In this document: piece by piece, positions 34,058 to 45,305 of the stretch
Layout of the letters: each line of letters opens with the position of its first letter
Numbering within the stretch: position 1 is the first letter of the stretch
Source of the DNA: Sacculina carcini
Taxonomy: Eukaryota > Arthropoda > Thecostraca > Sacculinidae
DNA: 64,000 nt
Direction of reading: 5' to 3'
Assembly (NCBI GenBank): GCA_916048095.2
Contig: OU696578.1
Coordinates: 9,477,045-9,541,044, forward strand
Notes under the pieces: generated by a model
What the model was told of the DNA's origin: nothing
The model's database searches: none
The model's input: only the letters and a program-made list of their open reading frames with translations
Translations under genes and position numbers: made by a program

Positions 34058-35896
34058 CACACATACTCACACACACACACTAACACACACACTCTCACAC
34101 ACACACACACATACACACGCACGGACACATACACTAACACACACACACACACACACGCACACACACTAACACACACTAACACACACACACACACAAACAC
34201 AAGTGCAGAGCGGATATAATGTTATGACCAGTTAAGATGAGAGCAGAGTCGTAGCGAGGTCTTATAACCCCATGCTCGAAGGCAATACATGTGATCATTA
34301 TGTCATTAGATGTCTCACTTTGGGAAAATGCAGTTACGAGCAACTCCTCTGTCTTCATTAAGCTGGAGACTTTTTTGCTTTACTTCATGACAAATTATAA
34401 TATCTTGTGAGAGGCAACGAGGCCCCTCAACATTCCTGGTCTTCCGGTGAGTGAGCTCGAGGGGGCAGCGGCTGCTATGGCTCTGAACGAGACATTCATC
34501 AATACATTCATCAACACATTCATCAACACATTCATCAATACATTCATCAACACATTCATCAATACATTCATCAATACATTCATCAACTCATTCATCAACA
34601 CATTCATCAACACATTCATCAATACATTCATCAACACATTCATCAATACATTCATCAACACATTAATCAACACATTCATCAATACATTCATCAACACATT
34701 CATCAATACATTCATCAATACATTCATCAACTCATTCATCAACACATTCATCAATACATTCATCAACACATTCATCAATACATTCATCAATACATTCATC
34801 AACTCATTCATCAATACATTCATCAACTCATTCATCAACACATTCATCAACACATTCATCAATACATTCATCAACACATTCATCAACACATTCATCAATA
34901 CATTAATCAACACATTCATCAACACATTCATCTAAACATTCATCAATACATTCATCAATACATTCATCAATACATTCATCAACACATTCATCAATACATT
35001 CATCAACACATTCATCAACACATTAATCAACACATTCATCAATACATTCATCAACACATTCATCAATACATTCATCAATACATTCATCAACTCATTCATC
35101 AACACATTCATCAATACATTCATCAACACATTCATCAACACATTCATCAACACATTCATCAACACATTCATCAATACATTCATCAACACATTCATCAACA
35201 CATTCATCAATACATTCATCAATACATTCATCAACACATTCATTAACACATTCATCAACACATTCATCAACACATTCATCAACACATTCATCAATACATT
35301 CATCAATACATTCATCAACACATTCATCAATACATTCATCAATACATTCATCAATACATTCATCAATACATTCATCAATACATTCATCAATACATTCATC
35401 AACACATTCATCAATGCATTCATCAATACATTCATCAACACATTCATCAACACATTCATCAACACATTCATCAACACATTCATCAATACATTCATCAATA
35501 CATTCATCAATACATTCATCAATACATTCATCAACACATTCATCAACACATTCATCAACATGTTATTGTTTGAGATTGTCTGAGCGCACAAAAGCTTGCA
35601 ACAACGTGCTTATGCATTGTCTCATGTTCTCAATGTGCACTCGCCAATCACTGCAATCAAAGCAGAGAGAGTGAGAGAGTGAGAGAGAGAGAGAGTGAGG
35701 CACCTGAAAAGCGAGACAGGCAAACTGGCATCCTAGACAGCAGGCCAGGAACGGTCCCAGCAGACAGGCGAGAAAACGGTAACAACAGTGCTTGGTGCCA
35801 CGGAAACATTTATATGAGGTGGACCACGTGCAATCTCCACTGCGAATACCCTCCGGCTCTCCAATAACATCATCCCACATCACCTGTACAACACGT

Positions 35897-35938
<42 letters not shown>

Positions 35939-36751
35939 CACACACACAGACGTATACGCACAGGTACACACATGTACATATATATACACACATACACATA
36001 AATTCATATACATATTCACATACACACATATTCACATATTCACATACATAATTACGCACATGCAAGATATATTTAAATAAAATTCAATAATTGTACGTGT
36101 GTTTGTGAGTATGCGTGTGTGTCTGTGTGTGTGTGTGCTTGTGAGTATGTATGTTTGTGTGTATTGAGATTGTGTGAGAAAGTGTTGAGATACCTGGAGG
36201 TGCAGGTTGAGGTTGTTTGGGTCCCTGGATTCCATGTCGAAGCCTGGATTATCGTTCATTGTTCCCATACGATCAGGCGGATGTCTCACGTCAAACACAC
36301 GTCTTCCTGCACACGTAATGCTCTCATACTCAGCTTAGCAACATAGCCCTAACCGTTCTATCCGATATTAAGATAAGTCAGTATATATTGACAATGACAA
36401 TGTTTTAGCTGCTAATTATAGTTTGCAGCTTATATCTTAATTATCAGCTACCACGGATAATTATCGGTGGTAATATAAGAAGTACTATGCTCGTGACATA
36501 TACCACCAAGCACCTGCTATAATGACCAATGTAAGGTGATAAGCAATAGCTGTTAACAATATATCATTATACTGACAATGACCTCATACAATCGACACAT
36601 AAACACACAAACACACACTCCATGGAAACATACACTTATCGAAATTAAAATATAACTCAACCAAATATATATGTATACATATACACATAAATGCATGTGT
36701 TTGTGCATGAGTGTTTTTGTGTGTATGTATATGAACCACGGCACGCACACA

Positions 36752-36828
<77 letters not shown>

Positions 36829-38056
36829 GCACACACACACATGCATAATGAATTAATAATCATCAACTGACGTCACACTTGCTTTGTTGATAGCAACACG
36901 AATACAAACTGCATAATCGACTGCATATATTGGTGCATTATTAATGTGGTGATTGACAGAAATGCATTAGCAACACATTGTCCTCATTCTCACTGTCAAA
37001 TATCAATGTACTTTGGTACATGTACATTTAGTTGCATGTACACTTAAACCATGGCCCGCATCTCCTAGGGGGCTGAGCCTGGTTCCTAGGGGGATGAGCC
37101 TGGTTCCTAGGGGTGCGATTAGTCTAGTTTCTAGGGGTGCGATTATTTCTGTGAAAATTTATATTTTCTTGCCTATGTTTTATAATTTTTTCTTGGATTT
37201 TTTATAGGAAACTTAAAATAGATTTGTGCAATATGAATAGTGTATAAAAAGCTAATTTATACGTCGCTTGTATTTCTATATTTTTAATATAACTTCCAAC
37301 AATACATGGAATGCTAGCATTGGCGCTACAGCGAGTATCAAGACAACTGAACGACCAGAATCAGTGAATTACCAATGACAGCACCAGGCAAACATATACG
37401 TGGACACAATAAGAATAACAATAGAAAAAAATACAATTCGAAACGATTGTAATATCAAAAAATAAGAGAAAAAAGAAACATACAATCCAAAGCGGATGAA
37501 AAACGGAAAATAAGGAAGCAAGTAAGTGGCAAATAACAGGCGCATTGACAACACAGACAGACAGAAAGGAAGAAAGAAAGAGAGAGAGAATGGAGGAAGA
37601 ATTGTCACTGATTGAAAGATGTGATATTCATCCATCTGAACGTACTAGCGCTGAATACAATGTTTGAGTGATGTACATCACGAACAAATCTACTGTACAA
37701 TTTCAAAAACACAAAACTGCGATTCTTTATTTCAAATGTACTGGCAAAATAAGCCTTGCATTTTATATGTAAGCACAAGAATATATTGTTCTATAAAAAA
37801 AGTGTAGGTCTATACACAAAATCATGTGGTTCTGTACAAAAACATGGAAGTTTTTGTTAAAAATATGTGGTTTTGTACAAAACGATGTATTTCAGTGCAA
37901 AAACAAGTAATTTTATACAAAGAAAGTATTTTTAATAAAATATTATTTCTGTACAAGAACATGTAATCTATATAAAACATGTACAACAACATAATTGCAA
38001 GTTTTATACATTTCTTTCTGGGAAAATATGAGAAAGGTGAGCTTACCTGAGGACAT
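31698..38056 (-). CDS. cav: Caveolin, 4 exons, 166 aa, unusually cysteine-rich
   Basis: Minus-strand coding exons 38056-38047, 36306-36194, 35883-35704 and 31895-31698, with phases 1, 0 and 0. Donors are GTAAGC, GTATCT and GTGCCT. SRDPNNLNLHLQ matches the caveolin N-terminal NRDPKHLNxHV block. WDDVIGEPEG is the caveolin signature (FEDVIAEPEG). DCTWSTSYKCFRGTKHCCYR occupies the scaffolding domain. It is followed by the hydrophobic hairpin and by IWCSTPCLRQC, equivalent to the IWxxxPCxKS region. The length is close to the family's 150-180 aa. Caveolins coat plasma-membrane invaginations and bind cholesterol. Seventeen cysteines fall in the last 125 residues, far more than the few of vertebrate caveolin-1. 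The tiny first coding exon (10 nt, MSS plus one base) rests on phase logic and is the least certain part. The last intron (3.8 kb) is almost all repeats. Confidence 0.87.
31905..31928 (+). repeat. (CA)n at the caveolin last-intron acceptor
   Basis: A short CA run begins about 10 bp upstream (intron side) of the caveolin exon 4 acceptor. Confidence 0.85.
32366..32439 (+). repeat. (CA)n microsatellite in caveolin intron 3
   Basis: Near-pure CA with one AAAC interruption. Confidence 0.97.
32440..33765. other. Caveolin intron 3, no gene recognised
   Basis: Contains a (TATGT)n run at about 33314-33346 and a plus-strand ORF at 33466-33735 with no recognisable homology. Confidence 0.45.
33770..34200 (+). 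repeat. Degenerate CA-rich tract with CCCACAC and ACACTAAC units
   Basis: About 430 bp of almost only A and C in runs of ACACACACCC, ACTCAC and ACACTAAC. Confidence 0.95.
34244..34485 (+). mobile_element. hAT MITE family D, degraded copy
   Basis: The ends CAGAGTCGTAGCG and GCTGCTATGGCTCTG are inverted repeats. The internal GAGGCAACGAGGCCCCTCAA matches the 26.7-kb copy. The 12-bp minisatellite begins right at its right end. Confidence 0.75.
34487..35560 (+). repeat. 12-bp minisatellite, unit ACATTCATCAAY
   Basis: About 89 units, with position 12 alternating C/T and rare CTCATT or TTAATC variants, over 1.07 kb inside caveolin intron 3. Open frames in both strands (FINT, MNVL repeats) follow from the unit length being a multiple of three. 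Confidence 0.98.
35900..36060 (+). repeat. CA-rich microsatellite in caveolin intron 2
   Basis: (CA)n at 35900-35948 and interrupted CA/TA up to 36060. It occupies half of the 310-bp intron. Confidence 0.9.
36307..38046. other. Caveolin intron 1: microsatellite and short tandem, no other gene
   Basis: (CA)n at 36748-36841. A short tandem of TGGTTCCTAGGGGK units lies at 37060-37145. AT-rich DNA with repeated TGTACAAAAACATG-like words spans 37790-37985. Confidence 0.55.
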
Positions 38057-38427
38057 TTGACTAGGCTGTCACTCGGAAATAACATACACGTTGTAGATGT
38101 TACAGTTGATACTACACAACATGATGAATCATATCACAAAATACTGAACAATTGAGTGAGACAGTAGAGAGAGATATCGGTCAGTGTATCAGTCAGTCAG
38201 CAACTGGTGAGCTCAACCACGGACAATCAACAATGCCAACAACAACACCACTGTCCAGCTGGTGTTCGTGCTTGTGTGCATGTTTGTGTGCATGTTTGTG
38301 TGTGTTTGTGGGCACCAAGGCAATCGTCACACAGAAATTAACTTTATCGATTACTGTACATGCGGGCGTACGTGGCTGGATTCAGTGGCTAGACAGCTAG
38401 TGAGTGGCACAATGTTTGTATGTACTG

Positions 38428-38431
38428 ACAC

Positions 38432-38500
<69 letters not shown>
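38428..38500 (+). repeat. (CA)n microsatellite
   Basis: CA run upstream of caveolin. Confidence 0.96.
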
Positions 38501-38503
<3 letters not shown>

Positions 38504-39410
38504 TCAGTGCTGTACTCATGACTGATACTGTTAAGTGTCGGTTATATTAAACCAACACTGACAATCATTCATCAACATGACGCATGCATGACAAATTGCA
38601 TTTTTTAGTTTTATCAGCACAGTTTTACTGGAGTTAATTGATCATTTTTACACATCGAGTTGATGAAATTACTGCTGTGCTGCGTTTCTTTTAACACATG
38701 TTCACTATTTTAACATAAACATAATTCAATTAATTTATATTATCATAATAACAGCAAATTCCCATTATATAGCAGTTTTCCCGGTTTTGATAAAACTTTC
38801 TGCTATAAAGATCATTTTAGTATTGCAAGAATTTACATGCACATGCCTCCTTCATAGATTCCTTCACATATTCCTTCACATATTCCTTCACATAGCCGCT
38901 GTTCTGATTCTCAATATCATTTCTCGATGTACCGGTTCACAATTCACCTGCTGAAATTTGCCTAGAAGCAATCGGAAATTGTGCTTCTGTCAATTGCTCA
39001 CACATTCTCGTTGCATTGCATCTTCACTGCGTTGCCGGAAATTGTTCAATTCCGGTTGATCGCCAGTTGATTCAGTGGTTGAGTGTTGTCGATGCCTGAG
39101 CGTGTAGTGAATGTGTGGAGGTGACATTGCAACGTGCCAATTTGTGCGCATACACAGTCAAGAGTTGTTCATTCTCACTTGATGTAAAGCTCGACCGCTC
39201 CGTTGCAAGAGCTGCTAGATTGCACATATTGTGCGAGATGAGTTCATCTCGATTGCATGTGCAAACTTGGCATCGGCTCTTTCACCGCCACCACTCACAT
39301 GCACGCGCCAATTAACCTTGATTTGACCTGAGCTGAAATTCAGCGGGGAAAAGTTGTCTATGTTCGGCGTGTTTGCTCGCTGCGCCAGTGTTCAGTTTGG
39401 TGTTATTTAT
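38501..39410. other. No gene recognised
   Basis: Intergenic. A short triplicate of ACATATTCCTTC lies at about 38867-38893. A plus ORF at 39115-39315 has no recognisable family. Confidence 0.4.
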
Positions 39411-39419
39411 GATAGAAGC

Positions 39420-39491
39420 GTTTCCATGACAACGCTGCTGTCCCATTATCAGTGACGTCACAGACTCAGGCAGTATTCCCTGATGACGTCA
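39420..39491 (+). promoter_or_regulatory. X-box plus two CRE palindromes
   Basis: GTTTCCATGACAAC at 39420-39433 fits the RFX X-box consensus. TGACGTCA (full CRE) occurs at 39453-39460 and again at 39484-39491. Three such sites within 72 bp suggest a regulatory element. The target gene is unclear; the nearest recognised one is caveolin, 1.4 kb away. Confidence 0.45.
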
Positions 39492-39974
39492 TCATGCAAT
39501 CACCTGATGCCAGCTAATCACGCGACCATTATGTGATGAGTGTTGGCCGAAATTCTGCTATAAATCCACCACCCGACCGCATCTGCTGCGTCTTGATAAA
39601 AACTTATCACACTACCAGTAGGAGAATATCGTGAAATGCACCTGAAAACAAGATCTTACTGCCATACTGCCATGTGACAGTTTTAATACAAACTGTAGGT
39701 TTTATTAATAACACGAGAATATGAGTTATTTTCCCACACATTTCCAGTGACATGTAACTCAAGCAGAGCTCAAATAATAACCATGTTATTAATAATATAG
39801 GTGGGTAATAATATAGGTGCGATTATGTCGCTCAAAATGTAACATGCGTGACATGGTGTGATTATGTTAGCCGTCAAACATGCACACACACGCACACACA
39901 TACACACACACACACATACACACACATGTATACAAACCCGTACACACACACACACCTTATTGTTATGAATACAT

Positions 39975-41119
39975 AATTCAGTAATGAACAGTAATTTACT
40001 GTAATAAACAGTAATATAGTGTAATTTACAGTAATAAACAGTAATACAGTGTAATTTACTGTAATTAACAGTAATACAGTGTAATTTACTGTAATAAAAG
40101 GTAATATAGTGTAATTTACTGTAATAAAAGGTAATATAGTGTAATTTACTGTAATAAACAGTAATATAGTGTAATTTACAGTAATAAACAGTAATATAGT
40201 GTAATTTACAGTAATAAACAGTAATATAGTGTAATTTACAGTAATAAACAGTAATATAGTGTAATTTACAGTAATAAACAGTAATATAGTGCAATTTACT
40301 GTAATCAACAGTAATACAGTGTAATTTACTGTAATTAACAGTAATACAGTGTAATTTACTGTAATAAAAGGTAATATAGTGTAATTTACTGTAATAAAAG
40401 GTAATATAGTGTAATTTACTGTAATAAACAGTAATATAGTGTAATTTACAGTAATAAACAGTAATATAGTGTAATTTACAGTAATAAACAGTAATATAGT
40501 GTAATTTACAGTAATAAACAGTAATATAGTGTAATTTACAGTAATAAACAGTAATATAGTGTAATTCACTGTAATCAACAGTAATACAGTGTAATTTACT
40601 GTAATTAACAGTAATACAATTTAATTCACTGTAATTAACAGTAATATAGTGTAATTTACTGTAATTAACAGTAATATAGTGTAATTTACAGTAATTAACA
40701 GTAATATAGTGTAATTTACTGTAATAAACAGTAATACAGTGTAATTTACTGTAATTAACAGTAATATAGTGTAATTTACTGTAATAAACAGTAATACAGT
40801 GTAATTTACAGTAATAAACAGTAATATAGTGTAATTTACAGTAATAAAAGGTAATATAGTGTAATTTACTGTAATTAACAGTAATATAGTGTAATTTACT
40901 GTAATTAACAGTAATATAGTGTAATTTACAGTAATTAACAGTAATATAGTGTAATTTACTGTAATAAACAGTAATACAGTGTAATTTACTGTAATTAACA
41001 GTAATATAGTGTAATTTACTGTAATAAACAGTAATATAGTGTAATTTACTGTAATAAACAGTAATATAGTGTAATTTACTGTAATTAACAGTAATACATT
41101 GTATTTTACTGTAATACAG
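39975..41119 (+). repeat. 30-bp satellite with higher-order repeats
   Basis: About 38 monomers of the type GTAATTTACTGTAATAAACA + GTAATATAGT. The 270-bp block 40051-40320 is repeated at 40321-40590 with the same order of variants (including the doubled AAAAGG monomers). From about 40650 to 41010 a 240-bp periodicity is seen. Confidence 0.96.
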
Positions 41120-41238
41120 TGTCGGATGCTAGCTGATATTCTAGTTTGGTGTATTTTGGGCTGTGTTTTATTACCTGACTGTTCTGTCTACAATATGTCA
41201 CTCATTGCCTTAATACACTGCTTTCAGCACCCAAGTAT

Positions 41239-41442
41239 GAACACACACACACACACACACACACGTACACACGCACATACACACGAATACTCACATATAC
41301 ATACACACATACACACAAATACACTCACACGTACACGTACACACAAAAATGCACACCAACATACACAACAATTGGACGGGCAGCTGTCAGTGTTGTTGTT
41401 TGTTGCCATGGAAACCAAGGACAAGTAAATCATGCACCAGAC

Positions 41443-41517
<75 letters not shown>

Positions 41518-41518
41518 A
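41239..41518 (+). repeat. CA-rich microsatellites flanking an X-box-like site
   Basis: (CA)n at 41239-41270 and 41445-41518, with interrupted CA between. GTTGCCATGGAAAC (41402-41415), an RFX-like palindrome, lies between the two. Confidence 0.85.
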
Positions 41519-41567
41519 ATATACTGTGTGTCTGCGATTGTGCATTTTTATCACTGCCATGAGCTTA

Positions 41568-41705
41568 TAATACTAATAATAATAATAATAATAACAATAT
41601 TATACATTTGTAATGATATTACATTAATATTGATTAATGTAACATATAATGATGAATATTTTAATTAATAATTATAATAATAATAATAAATAATAATAAT
41701 AATTT
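41568..41705 (+). repeat. (AAT)n-rich low-complexity DNA
   Basis: TAATAATAATAA runs at 41570-41596 and 41675-41703. Confidence 0.85.
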
Positions 41706-41999
41706 CATTATATTTTGTTTTAATATATTTATCATTATTAATTACAGGCGTGTGCAGTGCCTGACAAGACATGACAAGCACTATTACCACCCTGCGGTCG
41801 CCCCATCTATATATCACATCTATATTCTCCTCAATGATATATAAAAATATGAATTTACGCATTTGAACACAGCAGTGGAAAGGCTACTGTTCGCGTGAAT
41901 TTATGCATGGGCAAAGCCTCACGGCCCCGGCTGGCACACCGCAGGTCCGGCGATACATTCAATGATACATTCTACATTCCAAATGTGCCTCAATCAAAA

Positions 42000-42112
42000 C
42001 TTACATACACACACGCATACACACACATACACACACCTACACACATACACACACCTACACACACTCATACATACACACACACACACACACACACTGACGC
42101 ACACACACATCT
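42000..42112 (+). repeat. CA-rich microsatellite
   Basis: Interrupted ACACAC/ATACAC tract, followed by CCATCTATC-like repeats to about 42180. Confidence 0.85.
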
Positions 42113-42559
42113 TGTCTCATCTCATCCCATCTATCCATCCTTATCATCTATCTATCCTTATCATCCATATATCCACTCATATATCTATTTCGTTATGTGC
42201 TCAGGTATATGTATATGTATATATGGATTCCTGTCTGTATTTGGCAGTTGTAATTGATCATTGTGTTAGTGTGAATGATCATGTGTGTGTGTGTTTGTGC
42301 GTGTGTGTCGTTGAAGTGTGGAAAAGAGGTGTATGTAACAGGTAATATGAGCGGTGGACAGTGTGTGTCAGCGGTGTAAAGAAGTGGTGTTATTGTGTTG
42401 TGTGAATGGTGTATTGTGAACGGTGGATATTCAGTGTAATCGGTGGATATTAAGTGTCAAATATTACTGCATTTTATTAATTAATTGTCATCAAAAATAT
42501 CACATCTGTTCAGTCAACTTTCATTCTTCCTCATGAAAGAGGTGAAGCAAGATTTAAAC

Positions 42560-43207
42560 CAGTGGTTTCCAAACTTTTTGAGATCGAGTACCACTTGGAG
42601 GTTACTTACAGTCGCCGCCAGTACCACCTGGTTCCAGAGAAACTCAGTTCTATCAGATATCACTATATTTACATAATTGTACAAGTAGAAGACATAAATC
42701 AACTGAAAAAACAACTCAATGAGAGTAGTGTATCTGCTTCTTCTCCACCAGCTGGTCAATGAGGGACATTACTTTACTCACAACACATCAGAAATCATGA
42801 CCTGGTGTCGTTGTTCTTCATGCCGAAAGAGTTCGTGTATCACACATGGACGTAGATCCTGGGACTATATCAAATTGTCAAATTGGCTGGGGCTATGCAT
42901 ATGCAATTGTACAACCCGATAATTCTGCTGAGTTCAGTTTATTGGGTATATTATCATCAAAATCAGCATAGCAAGAAAATAACAATACACGAAAAATGTT
43001 AACAATTATAAATATGTGAAAAGTAAAATTTATGCAATATACTTTTCATTGAGGTATATGTGTTGTAATTGACTAGGCCGAAAATGGTTGACGCCCCCAT
43101 GTAATTGACCAACTGAGTCAATTTTGAACACTAATGCATGATGGCTGTCATCCCCCCGAGCCTCGACACAAATCTACACCCCTGGTATTACATGTTGGGA
43201 ACCACTG
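42560..43207 (+). mobile_element. hAT-type element, about 650 bp, carrying a nested family E MITE
   Basis: The ends CAGTGGTTTCCAAACTTT and TGTTGGGAACCACTG are hAT-like inverted termini. The flanks ATTTAAAC and ATTCACAC agree at 6/8. The inner part, about 42845-43190, matches family E. No transposase was recognised. Confidence 0.7.
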
Positions 43208-43646
43208 ATTCACACCAATTAGATGAAAATATTTCAGTTAGTGACAACTGCATGCGGGATAGTTGTCACCACATGCATATTTTCACCTGAGGTGACACAT
43301 TGATCCAGTTTAGTCCTCCCTGGTTCAGTGTTTCTTCAACCAATTCTTGACCAAGCTGCATGTATCGTTCTGGTGTTCCATTGATGATGATGTCTCAGTA
43401 ACGGGGTTAGATGTGATGGTATCATTTATCATATTTTCACCAGGGCTGAAAACAGTTATTCTCCTCACGTGAACATCCAGCCAGGTCCCACACAACATCA
43501 CCTCAGCCAGGTCCCGCACAACATCACCTCAGCTAGTCGTTCTAGTCTAGCTGGCGTTGGTGCTGTTCTAGCCAGTGTTGCTCTGTAGTGTATAGATGAC
43601 AGGCATGTCAGCATCAACAGCATGTCTGGTGTAGAGCACATATTTG

Positions 43647-43982
43647 CATGGGCGTAGATCCTGGGGGTATGGGGGTATATATACCCCCGTCAAATTGGCT
43701 GGGGGTATGAATATTCAATTTTATCCCCCGATAATTCTGTTGAATTCACCTCATTGCTTATATTATCATCAAAATCAGCATAGGAAAAAGTATAAAGTAC
43801 ACAAGTGTGTGTATGCAATTATATGCAATAAGCTTTTTATTCAGGTAAGTGTGTGTTATAATTGACTGGATATAAAATAGTTGCGGGTCGCATGTAATTG
43901 ACCAACTGAGTCAACTTTTAAACATTAATGCATGATGACTGTCATCCCCCTGCGAGTCTCGACACAAATCTACACTCTTGCG
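43647..43982 (+). mobile_element. MITE family E copy
   Basis: It begins GGGCGTAGATCCTGGGGG and ends CGACACAAATCTACAC, an inverted pair (GTAGAT). The body has CCCCCGATAATTCTGTTGA and GTAATTGACCAACTGAGTCA, shared with three other copies. Confidence 0.75.
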
Positions 43983-44267
43983 CATTTGTATGCGTTCATC
44001 GCAGCTTTTTATGTATTCTATGTATTTTTGTTGTTGGTGTGTGTTAATGATTTACTTTGTTAATAATTTGATTGTTGTGATTGCGTTGCTGCCCTTATAT
44101 CTTGCCCTCTATAACTCTGGGGCCACCGCAGGGTGGTAATAGTGCGTGTACTCTTACCATGCTACTTCAATTACATGTAATTAATAATAATAACATTAAA
44201 ACAACGTAGCCAGTAGAGCGGAGGCACAAAGAGAAGAGTGAGGTAAGTTTGTAGAAAGATAGCAGCT

Positions 44268-44560
44268 CAGTGGCGGCGCCAGAATTCTTCCGATGGGGGG
44301 ACTGGGGAGGGGGGGGCTGGGGACTGAGGGGGGCTGAGGAGGGCCAAGGAAAAAGTTCAGGGGGCTTGGCGAAGCATGAAGAGCTACACTCGAACGCTGA
44401 TTACATAATATTATAGCAAGAGACTGGGACACACTGACTGAGTCCTCGAACTTGAGCCAAAATTACAGGACTTCATTTACAGTGGTAAGAAATTATAATA
44501 TCCATGATCATGATTTGGGGGGCTTGACATATTTTTGGGCCCCCCTTGGCGCCGCCACTG
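44268..44560 (+). mobile_element. hAT MITE family B, 293 bp, perfect 8-bp target duplication
   Basis: The ends CAGTGGCGGCGCCAG and TTGGCGCCGCCACTG are near-perfect inverted repeats. TAGCAGCT flanks both sides exactly (44260-44267 and 44561-44568). The perfect duplication suggests a fairly recent insertion. Confidence 0.93.
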
Positions 44561-44702
44561 TAGCAGCTAGATGACCGTTGAATATCAACTAGATCATCCG
44601 TTATTGGTTTCAGTGCGTGTGCAGCCAAACAACGGATATGTATTATAGCACACACAAGAATAAACACGAGCAGACGACAGGTTCTCCGCAGATAACCACG
44701 GC

Positions 44703-45305
44703 ACCACCTCATACACCTCATACACCTCATACACCTCATACACCACCTCATACACCTCATACACCACCTCACACACCACCTCATACACCACCTCATACAC
44801 CAACTCATACACCACCACATACACCACGTCATACACCTCATACACCACCTCACACGACTCATACACACCACCTCATACACCACCTCATACACCTCATACA
44901 CCACCTCATACACCACCTCATACACCGCCTCATACACCACCTCATACACCTCATACACACCACCTCATACACACCACCTCATACACACCACCTCATACAC
45001 CACCTCATACACCACCTCATACACCTCATGCACCACCTCATACACCACCTCATACACCTCATACACCTCATACACCTCATACACCTCATACACCTCATAC
45101 ACCTCATACACCTCATACACCTCATACACCTCATACACCACCTCATACACCACCTCATACACCTCATACACCACCTCATACACCACCTCATACACCTCAT
45201 ACACCTCATAAACCACCTCATACACCACCTCATACACCTCATACACCACATACACCTCATGCACCACCTCATACACACCACCTCATACACCACCTCATAC
45301 ACCTC
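44703..45305 (+). repeat. Minisatellite of CCTCATACA and CCACCTCATACA units
   Basis: About 600 bp mixing 9-bp (CTCATACAC) and 12-bp (CACCTCATACAC) units. ORFs through it on both strands are repeat-derived. Confidence 0.97.

Noticed and set aside
34395-35591. Long FINT / MNVL repeat ORFs on both strands
   Set aside because: Translation of the 12-bp minisatellite in the caveolin intron; no start context, domain or homology.
38058-38085. MLFPSDSLVKCPQ as the caveolin N-terminus
   Set aside because: That frame gives a phase 0 donor, which would hit a stop at once in exon 2; the ATG at 38056 gives the required phase 1.
39770-40578. Minus-strand ORFs of 174 and 234 aa
   Set aside because: They lie in the 30-bp satellite; the periodic protein mirrors the repeat.
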